A stretch of DNA of 45,534 nt, from the NCBI GenBank assembly GCA_018821785.1, contig JAHJLI010000297.1:1-45534 (forward strand), written 5' to 3'. The notes below the pieces were generated by a model. It was not told where the DNA came from and ran no database searches. It saw only the letters and a list, made by a program, of their open reading frames with translations. Source of the stretch: Pseudomonadota bacterium (lineage in GTDB: Bacteria > Desulfobacterota > Desulfobulbia > Desulfobulbales > Desulfocapsaceae). A program made the translations under genes and the position numbers. Of this stretch, positions 1 to 7,582 are shown one piece after another. Numbering within the stretch: the first letter of the stretch is position 1; each line of letters begins with the position of its first letter.

Positions 1-957
1 CAGCAGGTTGAGAACAGTCGCTACCACTTTCAACCTAACAACCACAACACGGTCTCTGAAAATACTCGCTACGTGGAACAACGCAAATCTGCAACCTATT
101 ATGCCCTCACTCAGGAAAATATCCCCGCCTTTGGGGTGGAAACTACAAAATCGATCAAATCAAATTCCATAAAGGTAGGCTTTCAAAAACTGGTGATCAA
201 TGCCTTTATGGAAGAGTTTGGCATCATCCCTGAAACCCCAGGTCTTCATATTGAAAACACCAAACTCGACTACGTTCTTATTAAGGTCAATGGCGGGTTG
301 CCCATCGCCGTTCCAAGCGGCTCGGAATTGCCAATCGAAAGCGGCGACCAGGTTGTCATTACTGATATAATCGCAAATTTCAATCGCGGACTGACCGCTG
401 ATTTTGTTGCCATGGGTAGCCATAATGACACAAATTTGCCCTTTCGCATTGCCGCGCCCACCAAGGTAATCATTCGTAAAGATGCAGAGGCCTGCGGTTT
501 CATTGACATTGTAATAAAAACTGACAAAATCGCGAGCACTGACACAATACAAGATAATAAAATCTCCAAAATGCTCCCTATTCAATCCGCCGAATCCTCT
601 TCGAAAAAACATGAAGATCCGCCAATTGAACTTCGTGCTGAGCACTTATTGCTAAATGTCGACGGCCAGTTAGTCTCTGTTTCTGTAGGTGGGGAAATCG
701 CTGTCCCAAGAGACAAACCTATGATCATCAAAGGCATCCGATCAAATATTAGCCGACTTGATAACCAGATTTTCGTCAATTTAAAAGGCTTCTCACCGTC
801 AAAAGTCAAAAATGACGGCAATGATATCAATTATCCCCTGTATCCCGAGCATGACCTATGGACTCGATTCTCCGAGAACAAAAAAGGACTTCGTTACCCT
901 ATCAATGCCACTTACAACAATAAGGAAATTGGCAGCTTCTGGCTAAAAATTCTTTAA
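1..957 (+). CDS. Csd4-like zinc carboxypeptidase (M14/M99), 3' part
   Basis: The reading frame is open from base 1, so this is the C-terminal 318 residues of a gene that begins outside the window; an internal GTG at 73 is not needed as a start. The motif PAFGVETTK near visible residue 45 fits the catalytic-glutamate strand of M14-type peptidases. What follows fits the beta-barrel and Ig-like C-terminal modules known from the M99 (Csd4) family, including a closing GSFWLKI. Csd4-type enzymes trim peptidoglycan stem peptides in the periplasm and affect cell shape. The zinc ligands should lie upstream and cannot be checked. The family call rests on motif memory, not on a search. The next gene starts about 190 bp away with its own promoter, so this gene probably ends its transcription unit. 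Confidence 0.7.
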   Translation, partial: QQVENSRYHFQPNNHNTVSENTRYVEQRKSATYYALTQENIPAFGVETTKSIKSNSIKVGFQKLVINAFMEEFGIIPETPGLHIENTKLDYVLIKVNGGLPIAVPSGSELPIESGDQVVITDIIANFNRGLTADFVAMGSHNDTNLPFRIAAPTKVIIRKDAEACGFIDIVIKTDKIASTDTIQDNKISKMLPIQSAESSSKKHEDPPIELRAEHLLLNVDGQLVSVSVGGEIAVPRDKPMIIKGIRSNISRLDNQIFVNLKGFSPSKVKNDGNDINYPLYPEHDLWTRFSENKKGLRYPINATYNNKEIGSFWLKIL

Positions 958-1071
958 TCGTTTCCCCCGCAAGGATCCACTGAAACCAATTTCTGTCAGT
1001 TTTTCAGTTGATAGAGAAGTGTTGATATACGTTTTGACCAAAAATTCCAGGTTTGATTTTCCTGACCTCCC

Positions 1072-1100
1072 TTGACAATAACAATCATTCTCATTATTAT
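1072..1100 (+). promoter_or_regulatory. Sigma70-type promoter with embedded Fur-type box
   Basis: A perfect -35 TTGACA (1072-1077) is followed after 17 bases by TATTAT (1095-1100), one mismatch from TATAAT. Between them, 1079-1093 reads TAACAATCATTCTCA, which fits the 7-1-7 Fur consensus TGANAATNATTNTCA in all but one fixed position. An operator inside the spacer would block polymerase when Fur is bound. Repression of the rubredoxin unit by iron-loaded Fur (or a related PerR/Zur protein) is inferred. Confidence 0.7.
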
Positions 1101-1146
1101 TTTATTAGGTTAAAATTCACATTCATTTTTTAACAAGGAGAATGCA

Positions 1147-1305
1147 ATGCAGAAATGGGAATGTCCTTGCGGTTATATCTATGATCCGGCAGAAGGCGAT
1201 TACGAAAATGGTGTCGATCCAGGAACTGTTTGGGAAGATGTCCCCGAAAACTGGGTATGTCCAAAATGTGGGGCAGCTAAGGAGGATTTCTGGAAGTATT
1301 CTTAG
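1147..1305 (+). CDS. Rubredoxin
   Basis: This 52-residue protein has the two rubredoxin knuckles: CPCGY at residues 6-10 and CPKCG at residues 37-41. Between them lie the usual YDPAEGD and PENWVCP segments. The four cysteines would hold one iron atom; such proteins are cytoplasmic one-electron carriers to superoxide reductases, rubrerythrins or rubredoxin-oxygen oxidoreductases. The first knuckle is C-P-C rather than the usual C-x2-C, a variant to note because it shortens the iron loop by one residue. The start is fixed by AAGGAG at 1135-1140. The gene sits just behind a Fur-type promoter and before a desulforedoxin-like protein, suggesting shared use in oxidative or iron stress. Confidence 0.9.
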   Translation: MQKWECPCGYIYDPAEGDYENGVDPGTVWEDVPENWVCPKCGAAKEDFWKYS

Positions 1306-1431
1306 AATACTTCGTCCCTAAGAAGAATTATTTTCATGGTTTTTGTGAAAAATTTTTCATGAAGAGAATTATCAGGAAAGGAACAAGGTGTTCATTTCAA
1401 GGGATATCTTTTAAACCAAAATTTAAAAAAT

Positions 1432-1504
1432 CTCATCCCATTAAATGGGATGAGTACCTTCACGAAATTCATTCTTAATAACCAAGAAATGAATTTCTAG
1501 GTAC
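1432..1504. repeat. Two consecutive inverted repeats between rubredoxin and Dx-like genes
   Basis: The first is a perfect 10-bp stem (1432-1441 with 1445-1454, CTCATCCCAT/ATGGGATGAG, 3-base loop). The second pairs GAAATTCATT (1464-1473) with AATGAATTTC (1488-1497), extends inward by CTT/AAG with one bulge, and outward by GTACC/GGTAC around an internal loop. Neither is followed by a T-run, so they are not classical terminators. They may set the relative expression of the two flanking genes by processing or attenuation. Confidence 0.55.
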
Positions 1505-1525
1505 TAAACAGCGAGGATCACTTAA

Positions 1526-1855
1526 ATGAAAATATCGGTTGATAGAAACGTTGTTGAAATTACCCCGGAATCGGCACAAGAGAAGGCCAGTCTCGACACC
1601 CTGTGGAAAATCATTATTGATTGCTACGGCAATAATAAAAAACTGGTCCCGATGGGACAATACGTGCCCGGAGTAAATGAACTTGCCCGTTTCAACATTG
1701 AAGGTATCAAGGGTGGTGCCACGGTCTATTCTGCAGATAAGACCGCACCAAAAGACGATACATATTATTGTGGTATCTGCAACAAATACATGAATGTGAA
1801 GGCCGGAGGAGCAGTCCCTTTGTGCTGCGGACGCGATATGGAAGGCATTGATTAG
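1526..1855 (+). CDS. Protein with desulforedoxin-type Cys4 iron site at its C terminus
   Basis: The C-terminal third of this 109-residue protein holds C82-x2-C85-x14-C100-C101, followed by GRDM. This closely matches desulforedoxin and the N-terminal domain of desulfoferrodoxin, which bind one iron through CxxC and an adjacent CC pair. The first ~75 residues match no family I can name, and they lack the His4-Cys site of superoxide reductase, so it is not a superoxide reductase. The start is supported by GCGAGG at 1511-1516. The gene lies downstream of rubredoxin, separated by two hairpins, and is followed by a strong terminator. A role as electron-transfer or iron/redox-sensing partner of the rubredoxin is inferred. 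Confidence 0.75.
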   Translation: MKISVDRNVVEITPESAQEKASLDTLWKIIIDCYGNNKKLVPMGQYVPGVNELARFNIEGIKGGATVYSADKTAPKDDTYYCGICNKYMNVKAGGAVPLCCGRDMEGID

Positions 1856-1867
1856 TGCCTTCCATAT
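1836..1867. repeat. Perfect 12-bp inverted repeat spanning the stop codon
   Basis: ATATGGAAGGCA (1836-1847) pairs perfectly with TGCCTTCCATAT (1856-1867). The 8-base loop contains the TAG stop (1853-1855) of the desulforedoxin-like gene. No T-run follows; the true terminator is about 65 bp further on. The hairpin may protect the mRNA 3' end. Confidence 0.6.
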
Positions 1868-1932
1868 TATATTCGTTCACAAAAATCTGCGAAAGGCACT
1901 TATAACCCCTTGTGGGGGATTAGAATTGCTTT

Positions 1933-1972
1933 GGCCCGCTCCAAAAAAAAACGGAGTGGGCCGATTTTTTTT
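1933..1972 (+). terminator. Rho-independent terminator after the rubredoxin/Dx-like unit
   Basis: GGCCCGCTCC (1933-1942) pairs with GGAGTGGGCC (1953-1962; one G-T pair) around an A-rich loop, and eight T's follow at 1965-1972. This is a textbook intrinsic terminator on the + strand. Confidence 0.85.
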
Positions 1973-2332
1973 CTGCCCCACACTTTACTTCAAGCCATTG
2001 CCGGACGACTCATTTTTCGTATTGCAAACCACCGAAAACCGACAATTCTTCTTGGCATTAACATCTTCTTCATAGCAAAGAATTTCCTTCAGTTTTTTTC
2101 CCTCATGGGATATTGAGCATTTTCTGCACTTGCCCTATCAGATCAAGCAAAAATTGATCCAGCCATCCCTTCATAGCACCTAACATCTCGTGCATATCCC
2201 ATTAATATAATAAACAAATAATTATTGGCATATGATTTGCTAGTATGTAAACAAGGAGTTTTCGGCAAACTGCTCCATCAATATTAAAAACAGCGGGGGA
2301 TATTTTCTGATGCATTCAATTTGGAGGAACAC
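1973..2332. other. Gene-free AT-rich stretch upstream of the PilZ-like gene
   Basis: No reading frame here has recognisable content. A 30-residue frame on the - strand (2103-2195) is open but matches nothing known. The part nearest the next gene (2200-2260) is very AT-rich and probably carries its promoter, though no clean -35/-10 pair with proper spacing is visible. Confidence 0.4.
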
Positions 2333-2734
2333 ATGAACCAGCTCAGCATACCGGAAGTTCATGGTCAGGCATATACAAGGGACCGACGGAAAAATGGCCG
2401 ATACAGGGAGATGCATCTTCTCGTCATCACTGGTCGGGGTACCGGGAAAATTTTGGACATCGGCAGCGATGGACTCTCGTTCGGCTGCCTCTACCACCAT
2501 TCCTTCCCAGCCATATGGCCGTTGGATATCATCGACGCCAGAGGCGTTCTTCTCAAGCAACTCCGTGTTCGCAAAATCTGGGAGAGAAACTTGGGGCATC
2601 CAGATCTTACCGACGGTTTTGCTCTGGAAATCGGGGTAGAATTCGTGGGCCTGACACCCCGTCAAGAAAATGAGCTGGATATTCTTCTCAGCATGCAGAT
2701 TTCCATCGATATCAAGCTTCCATGCCTTCTATAG
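2333..2734 (+). CDS. PilZ-like domain protein
   Basis: This 133-residue protein has an arginine-rich stretch (RDRRKNGRYREM, around residues 17-28). About 25 residues later comes DIGSDGLSF, laid out like the RxxxR and [D/N]xSxxG motifs by which PilZ domains bind cyclic di-GMP. The serine is shifted by one position (D-I-G-S-D-G), so binding may be weak or lost. The C-terminal GVEFVGLTPRQENELD segment is also typical of PilZ proteins. The ATG at 2333 is chosen over a TTG at 2321 because GGAGG at 2323-2327 is properly spaced from it. The gene stands alone and converges on a thioesterase gene. A cyclic di-GMP effector role is inferred. Confidence 0.6.
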   Translation: MNQLSIPEVHGQAYTRDRRKNGRYREMHLLVITGRGTGKILDIGSDGLSFGCLYHHSFPAIWPLDIIDARGVLLKQLRVRKIWERNLGHPDLTDGFALEIGVEFVGLTPRQENELDILLSMQISIDIKLPCLL

Positions 2735-2766
2735 AAATATAGTTTGTATAACGAACCTCCCTCTGC

Positions 2767-2805
2767 AGGGCTTTGTCTCCTTGGGGAACAAGGTAGAAAA
2801 GCCCT
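2767..2805. terminator. Long hairpin between convergent genes
   Basis: AGGGCTTT (2767-2774) pairs with AAAGCCCT (2798-2805). An inner stem CCTTG/CAAGG lies inside, separated by a small internal loop. It sits between the ends of the PilZ-like gene (+) and the thioesterase gene (-) and can fold on either strand. There is no clear T-run, so terminator function is likely but not certain. Confidence 0.45.
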
Positions 2806-2825
2806 CTAATCAGAACGAGAATCTA

Positions 2826-3242
2826 TCACAGCGAGGATAGCCACTGCCGACAGTTGAAGAGAAAAGGTTCCGGCAGTGCTACCGCTTTGCGAGAGTCATA
2901 ATCATAGGCCAGCATAAGCGTGAAACCGGTGAGGACTTTTTGCCCGTCACCTTTTCGATCCACACTATAATCGAGACGGCACTTTTTGCCTTCCAACTCT
3001 CCGATTGTCACATGGACATCCAGTTCATCGTGCAAAAACACCTGACGCAGGTACCGGCACCCAGCTTCCACCACGACAATGCCCTTTCCTTCACCAATAT
3101 TTCTCTCGGAAAAGCCAAGCCTTTGAAGAAAACGAATTCTTGCATCCTGGAATATTAAGAGTGGCCGGTCATTACCGAGATGACCACCATAATTGATGTC
3201 GCCAATGGTGACCGCATAGGGCGCGGTGAAAATTTTTTGCAT
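2826..3242 (-). CDS. 4HBT-family acyl-CoA thioesterase
   Basis: The 138-residue length and the early motif GDINYGGHLGND (residues 14-25) match the single hot-dog domain of 4-hydroxybenzoyl-CoA-type thioesterases, whose active-site Asp and Gly-His lie in this region. Later segments IFQDARIRFLQRLG and VVEAGCRYLRQV fit the long central helix and following strands. Such enzymes hydrolyse small or medium acyl-CoA thioesters in the cytoplasm; the substrate cannot be read from sequence. The gene is downstream of the ComEA-like gene on the same strand, about 246 bp away across a hairpin-rich spacer, so shared transcription is uncertain. No clear ribosome-binding site precedes the ATG. Confidence 0.75.
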   Translation of the reverse strand: MQKIFTAPYAVTIGDINYGGHLGNDRPLLIFQDARIRFLQRLGFSERNIGEGKGIVVVEAGCRYLRQVFLHDELDVHVTIGELEGKKCRLDYSVDRKGDGQKVLTGFTLMLAYDYDSRKAVALPEPFLFNCRQWLSSL

Positions 3243-3361
3243 TATTTTTCAGTATGTTTTGGGTGGGCAGGAGGAGTTGCAAAGAAAAAGAAGAAACGAC
3301 CAAGTTACTGCCTTGCTGCTCCCGAGATCAAGCTGTCGATGATCGAGACAAGTCTTTTTAC

Positions 3362-3480
3362 GAAAAATTCTTCGCAACAACCATGCAAAGAATTTTCCGA
3401 AGAGCCCCCCCACAAACAAGGGGGGGGAGAAGTACCTTGCGCAGATTATTTTCTTGTTTTTTATAAACGAAAATAATCTG
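3362..3480. repeat. Cluster of three inverted repeats
   Basis: Three stems lie in a row. GAAAAATTCTTCGC (3362-3375) pairs with GCAAAGAATTTTC (3385-3397) with one bulge and one mismatch. Seven C's (3405-3411) face eight G's (3420-3427) across an 8-base loop. CAGATTATTTTC (3442-3453) pairs perfectly with GAAAATAATCTG (3469-3480). None is followed by a T-run on either strand. The cluster fills the spacer between the ComEA-like and thioesterase genes and resembles a repetitive extragenic palindrome or small non-autonomous element. Confidence 0.55.
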
Positions 3481-3488
3481 TAAGGCAT

Positions 3489-3854
3489 CTAAATTGTCTG
3501 CAGGAACGGCTTGAGTTTCATCAAGCTTTTTTCGCCAATACCTTTCACCTTTGTCAACTCATCGATACTTTTGAAATTTCCATTGTCCTTCCGGTAGGCA
3601 AGAATCGCCTCGGCTGTTACTGGCCCGATACCTGGCAAGAGGGTGAGGAGTTCCTTGTCGGCAGTATTAATATTAACATCCTTGGGAATACCCTTGGTTG
3701 CTTTCGTGGCGCTGCTTTTCTCAACCGCAGTAACTTTATCAGCCGGAGCGCTTACTTCTTTTTTTTCAGTTGCCGCCAGAGCATTACCTGATAGGGCAGA
3801 CAAACCAAGGGTGAAAGTGAAAATTGCAACCAGTAACAGATGTAAAGCTTTCAT
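3489..3854 (-). CDS. Secreted ComEA-like helix-hairpin-helix protein
   Basis: This 121-residue protein starts with a Sec-type signal peptide: MKALHLLLVAIFTFTLGL followed by an ALA-A cleavage site near residue 28. A lysine- and alanine-rich linker follows, then a tandem helix-hairpin-helix domain with VNINTADKELLTLLPGIG and VKGIGEKSLMKLKPF. ComEA-type proteins bind double-stranded DNA without sequence preference; exported ones act in DNA uptake. The ATG is preceded by GAGGAGG, a strong ribosome-binding site. No other competence genes are nearby, so natural transformation is only one possible role. Confidence 0.85.
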   Translation of the reverse strand: MKALHLLLVAIFTFTLGLSALSGNALAATEKKEVSAPADKVTAVEKSSATKATKGIPKDVNINTADKELLTLLPGIGPVTAEAILAYRKDNGNFKSIDELTKVKGIGEKSLMKLKPFLQTI

Positions 3855-4231
3855 GGAACCTCCTCAAAATGTGAGTTTTCTGTAAAGGAACGGGTGTCCC
3901 TGGTTTCCATCGGTTTTCCGCCTGGAAACCAATGCCTTGTACAATAATTTCAATTTCATTATTGTTGTCCCACGATACTTTCCCGTCCTTACATTTTTCT
4001 CACAAAGTTGCCTGGTCCAGCATTTTTTTTAAAAATATTTTCATAAACCTGATAAACGAGGAACCCGAAAAGTCATATCTCGGGATCCCCGTCAATGCTT
4101 GGGAGCTGTAAGGAAATAACCAGGGCAATTTATAACCATTTCCTTACGGCTCCTTATGCCGTTCTAAGTATTTCTTCGGCCATGTTATTTTTTTTACAAC
4201 GGCTTACTGCCATGAAAACCGGGAGCAAGGG
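3855..4231. other. Gene-free region with hairpins downstream of ilvC
   Basis: I see no gene here. Structures present: TGGTTTCC/GGAAACCA (3901-3908 with 3924-3931); ACAATAAT/ATTATTGT (3941-3948 with 3958-3965), possibly an operator for the ComEA-like gene; GGAACCCGA/TCGGGATCC (4060-4068 with 4080-4088); and a 16-bp stem at 4102-4153 listed separately. One of these probably ends ilvC transcription, but none has a proper T-run on the - strand. Confidence 0.45.
4102..4153. repeat. 16-bp inverted repeat downstream of ilvC
   Basis: GGAGCTGTAAGGAAAT (4102-4117) faces ATTTCCTTACGGCTCC (4138-4153). The only departure from perfect pairing is one T-G position. The loop is 20 bases. No T-run follows, so it looks more like a dispersed palindromic element than a terminator. 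Confidence 0.55.
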
Positions 4232-5704
4232 TTACATGATCGGCTTCATCGCACTCATGTGAGAACGCAGCTCTTCGCCAACCCCTTCGATGACGGTGTA
4301 ACGGATTCCTTCGTTCACTTGAATCAGGTCAAGATTATCGACTGCGTTATCTGAAGGATCAAGTCCTTTGCCGATAACATCCGTTTCGACGGTGTTCATG
4401 AAACCCTGGAGCAGGGGCACAGCCGCGTTGGCAAAAAGATAGTTACCATATTCTGCGGTGTCGGAGATGACCACATTCATCTCGTAAAGCTTCTTTCTGG
4501 CAATGGTATTGGCAATAAGCGGCACTTCGTGGAGCGACTCGTAATATGCCGATTCCTCCTTGATACCGCAGCTGACCATGGTCTCAAAGGCCAGTTCCAC
4601 TCCGGCCTTCACCATGGCGATCATGAGGATTCCCTTGTCATAGTACTCCTGCTCTTCGATCTTAGCGGTCGTCGATGCTGCTCGTTCGAATGCGGTTTCC
4701 CCGGTTTCTTTCCGCCATCTCAGGAGGTTAGCGTCATCATTTGCCCAATCGGCCATCATAGTTTTTGAGAAGTGGCCGGAGGCAATATCATCCATGTGTT
4801 TTTCAAAGAGCGGCCGGAGAATGTCCTTCAACTCCGCGGCGAGGATATATGCCTTAATCTTGGCCGGGTTGGAGAGTCTGTCCATCATAGCAGTAATACC
4901 ACCCAGTTTCAGGGATTCGGTGACAACTTCCCAGCCGTTCTGCACGAGTTTTGCGGCGTATCCGGCGTCAATGCCAAGCTCGACCATTTTGTCATAACAG
5001 AGCAGAGACCCGGTCTGCAGCATGCCGCAAAGGATGGTCTGCTCCCCCATGAGATCCGACTTTACCTCGGCGATAAAGGATGACTCAAGTACCCCGGCCT
5101 TATCCCCGCCGGTTGCGCAGCAGTAGGCCTTGGCGATATCCCAGCCTTCACCGTTCGGATCGTTTTCGCCGTGTACCGCGATGAGGGTCGGCACGCCGAA
5201 TCCCCGCTTATATTCCTGGCGAACCTCAGTGCCGGGCGCCTTGGGGGCAACCATGATGACCGTCAGGTCGTCGCGGACTTTCATCCCTTCCTCAACAATG
5301 TTGAAACCGTGGGAATAGGAGAGACAAGCGCCTTTTTTCATAAGCGGCATAACTGTTGAGACGACATTAGTATGCTGCTTGTCAGGTGTCAGATTGATCA
5401 CCAGATCGGCGGACGGAATAAGCTCTTGATACGTACCCACGGCAAAGTCATTTTCCGTGGCATTTTTCCAGGACTGACGTTTTTCCTTGATGGCCACCTC
5501 CCGCAGGGCATAGGCCACATCAAGGCCGCTGTCGCGCAGATTCAAACCCTGATTCAAGCCCTGGGCACCGCAGCCGACAATTACTATCTTCTTGCCCTGC
5601 AAATATTCTACACCGTCGAACTCTGCCGCATCCATAAAACGGCACTTGGACAGTTCCTCTATCTGCCGACGCAGCGGCAAGGTATTAAAGTAATTTGCTC
5701 CCAT
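4232..5704 (-). CDS. ilvC: Ketol-acid reductoisomerase, long (class II) form
   Basis: IlvC converts acetolactate and acetohydroxybutyrate to dihydroxy acids with NADPH and magnesium, the second common step of valine, leucine and isoleucine synthesis. The 490-residue length matches the long enterobacterial form rather than the ~330-residue form. The Rossmann motif GCGAQG is at residues 44-49, and later segments [20 protein letters not shown] and [12 protein letters not shown] belong to the catalytic region. The start at 5704 is set by AAGGAG just upstream and by the family N terminus ([14 protein letters not shown]); a longer frame to 5836 would run through the promoter. It is transcribed away from an IlvY-type activator gene, as in enterobacteria, which suggests induction by its own substrates. 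Confidence 0.96.
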   Translation of the reverse strand: MGANYFNTLPLRRQIEELSKCRFMDAAEFDGVEYLQGKKIVIVGCGAQGLNQGLNLRDSGLDVAYALREVAIKEKRQSWKNATENDFAVGTYQELIPSADLVINLTPDKQHTNVVSTVMPLMKKGACLSYSHGFNIVEEGMKVRDDLTVIMVAPKAPGTEVRQEYKRGFGVPTLIAVHGENDPNGEGWDIAKAYCCATGGDKAGVLESSFIAEVKSDLMGEQTILCGMLQTGSLLCYDKMVELGIDAGYAAKLVQNGWEVVTESLKLGGITAMMDRLSNPAKIKAYILAAELKDILRPLFEKHMDDIASGHFSKTMMADWANDDANLLRWRKETGETAFERAASTTAKIEEQEYYDKGILMIAMVKAGVELAFETMVSCGIKEESAYYESLHEVPLIANTIARKKLYEMNVVISDTAEYGNYLFANAAVPLLQGFMNTVETDVIGKGLDPSDNAVDNLDLIQVNEGIRYTVIEGVGEELRSHMSAMKPIM

Positions 5705-5767
5705 TTTTATCTCCTTGTATCTGTATAATTTTTCATTGATCGACCGACCATCGGTAATGTTTAATCT

Positions 5768-5796
5768 GATATATTGGGAAACTCCTGTTGCGTCAA
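5768..5796 (-). promoter_or_regulatory. Probable ilvC promoter in the ilvC-ilvY divergent region
   Basis: On the - strand, TTGACG (5796-5791) and TATATC (5773-5768) are separated by exactly 17 bases. This places the start of transcription roughly 55 bases ahead of the ilvC ATG. The 222-bp divergent region would also hold the IlvY operator. I see GTTGC-type sequences near 5786-5790 and 5829-5834 but no clear palindrome, so the operator itself is unplaced. Confidence 0.6.
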
Positions 5797-5926
5797 GTGA
5801 TTTATTCGTGATATTGTATTGCTGATCTTGCAACACTTCGCCCTGGCCACAACAGAACCAGACAGAGCATGCGGTTCATGTCTTGGACGGGCTCGAGACC
5901 ACTCCTCCGTTTGCTGCAGGCGGCTC

Positions 5927-6817
5927 ATGAATATCAGGGAACTCGAACTCTTTAAACACCTGGCAACGACCTTACATTTCGGACGCACCAGTATTGATTG
6001 TCATATTACTGCCTCGGGCTTGACCCGGACCATACAGCGACTGGAAATCGAGGTGGGCGAAGCCCTTTTTTTCCGCAACAACCGCACCGTCAGTCTTACC
6101 CAGGCGGGGATATTTTTTAAAGAATATTGCGAGGAGACCATCAGCAGGTGGGCCATCCTGCAAAATCGTCTGAAAAGCGATACTACCCTGCGCGGAGAAC
6201 TCACTCTGTACTGCTCGGTAACCGCCATATTGTCTGTTCTGCCGCAAATTTTCGGCCGGTTCCGAAAAACCCATCCGGAGGTGACAATCCACATCCAGAC
6301 CGGTGATGCTGCCAAGGCCCTGCCCAAACTGCAAGCCAGGGAGGTCGACATTGCTGTCGCCGCCCTCCCCGATCATCAACCGGAAGGATTCGAATTCATA
6401 ACACTTCTGCAAACCCCTCTAGTGTTTATCTTGTCAACTTCCTTCCCCGATATTATCAGTAGCTCATACAGCACGATTAACTGGGATACAACACCGGTTA
6501 TTCTGCCCTCAGAGGGACTGAGCCGCCTGCGGGGCGAAAAGTGGTTTGCTGAAAAAGGCATTCGCCCTCGAATTTATGCGCAGGTATCCGGTAACGAAGC
6601 GATAATAGCCATGGTCAGCATGGGCTGCGGCATCGGCATTGTACCCCTTCTGGTACTGCAAAAAAGCAGCCTGAAAAGCGAGGTGGAGGTTGTCGAACTG
6701 ACGCCGCAACTGACGCCTTTTACCGTCGGCGTCTGCACCCTCCGGAAAAATAAACGCAACCCGGTCGTCGAAGCCTTCTGGGAGATCGTTGAAAAAGAAA
6801 TGGCTGATAGCCTATGA
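5927..6817 (+). CDS. ilvY: LysR-family activator, IlvY type
   Basis: This 296-residue protein starts with a LysR helix-turn-helix (MNIRELELFKHLATTLHFGR ... GLTRTIQRLEIEVGEALFFR). A periplasmic-binding-like effector domain follows (LRGELTLYCSVTA ... GCGIGIVPLLVL). Length and divergent position beside ilvC match IlvY, which activates ilvC when bound by acetolactate or acetohydroxybutyrate and represses itself. The ATG at 5927 fits the family N terminus; a longer frame from 5819 adds a Cys-rich segment with no family match. Its stop overlaps the surE start by four bases (ATGA), so this regulator heads the following operon. Confidence 0.9.
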   Translation: MNIRELELFKHLATTLHFGRTSIDCHITASGLTRTIQRLEIEVGEALFFRNNRTVSLTQAGIFFKEYCEETISRWAILQNRLKSDTTLRGELTLYCSVTAILSVLPQIFGRFRKTHPEVTIHIQTGDAAKALPKLQAREVDIAVAALPDHQPEGFEFITLLQTPLVFILSTSFPDIISSSYSTINWDTTPVILPSEGLSRLRGEKWFAEKGIRPRIYAQVSGNEAIIAMVSMGCGIGIVPLLVLQKSSLKSEVEVVELTPQLTPFTVGVCTLRKNKRNPVVEAFWEIVEKEMADSL

Positions 6818-7575
6818 AAACAATCCTCATAACCAACGATGACGGCATTCACAGCCCCGGCATTGAAGCCCTGCAACAGGCTTTAAAGGCCCTTGGCGAA
6901 ACCATTGTCATCGCCCCCGATCGCGACAATTCTGCGGTGTCCCACTCTCTCACCATGAACAGACCGCTGAAGGTGATACGCCTCAAGAAAAACTTCTATA
7001 CCATCGACGGGACACCAACCGACTGCGTCGCCGTCGGGCTGAAAAAAATTCTAGCCGTTCGCCCCGATCTTCTCGTTTCCGGAATAAACGCCGGTGCCAA
7101 TCTCGGCGACGATATCTCCTACTCAGGAACCGTGTCCGCAGCCATTGAAGGGACCATGTACGGGATTCCCTCCATGGCCATCTCGGTCGGCGGAGAACCA
7201 CCCTACGATTATCGGGCGGCCATGCAGATCGCTGCCTGCATGGCCGAAAAAATACTCCGCAACTCCCTGCCCGGTGACACCCTTTTAAACATCAATGTAC
7301 CAAGCGGCAGCAGCCATAAAAGAATGAGAGTGACCCGTCAGGGCCGGAGGCTTTGGGAAAATTCCATCCACGAAACCCTCGACCCGCGTGGTGCCACACA
7401 CTATTGGATCGGCGGCGGGACCCCGGTGACCGACCCCGGCGAAGACACCGATGTGCATGCCTTCGCGTGCGGCGATGTATCCATCACCCCCATCCAACTC
7501 GACCTTACCAACCATGCCGGAATCACCTTCTTAAAGGAAAAATGGCTGGTAGAAGAGGGTGCCGGCAAAGAATGA
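6814..7575 (+). CDS. surE: 5'/3'-nucleotidase SurE
   Basis: SurE removes phosphate from nucleoside monophosphates (and some short polyphosphates) in a metal-dependent reaction and is linked to stress survival. The 253-residue protein begins with the diagnostic ILITNDDGIHSPGI (Asp9 and Asp10 as metal ligands), followed by APDRDNSAVSHS and SGINAGANLGDDISYSGTV. Length is normal. It overlaps ilvY by four bases and is followed within seven bases by the transporter gene, so it is translated from the same mRNA. Confidence 0.95.
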   Translation: MKTILITNDDGIHSPGIEALQQALKALGETIVIAPDRDNSAVSHSLTMNRPLKVIRLKKNFYTIDGTPTDCVAVGLKKILAVRPDLLVSGINAGANLGDDISYSGTVSAAIEGTMYGIPSMAISVGGEPPYDYRAAMQIAACMAEKILRNSLPGDTLLNINVPSGSSHKRMRVTRQGRRLWENSIHETLDPRGATHYWIGGGTPVTDPGEDTDVHAFACGDVSITPIQLDLTNHAGITFLKEKWLVEEGAGKE

Positions 7576-7582
7576 GACTATT

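Noticed and set aside
1848..2116. Overlapping + strand frames of 68-75 codons downstream of the Dx-like gene
   Set aside because: They run straight through a strong intrinsic terminator and show no domain-like composition.
2103..2195. A 30-residue frame on the - strand (MHEMLGAMKGWLDQF...) in the gene-free stretch before the PilZ-like gene
   Set aside because: It starts with ATG and looks amphipathic, but there is no ribosome-binding site and no family resemblance; the length is within chance.
5819..5926. N-terminal extension of the IlvY-type regulator starting at 5819
   Set aside because: The added 36 residues are Cys/Arg-rich, outside the LysR fold, and would run through the divergent regulatory region.
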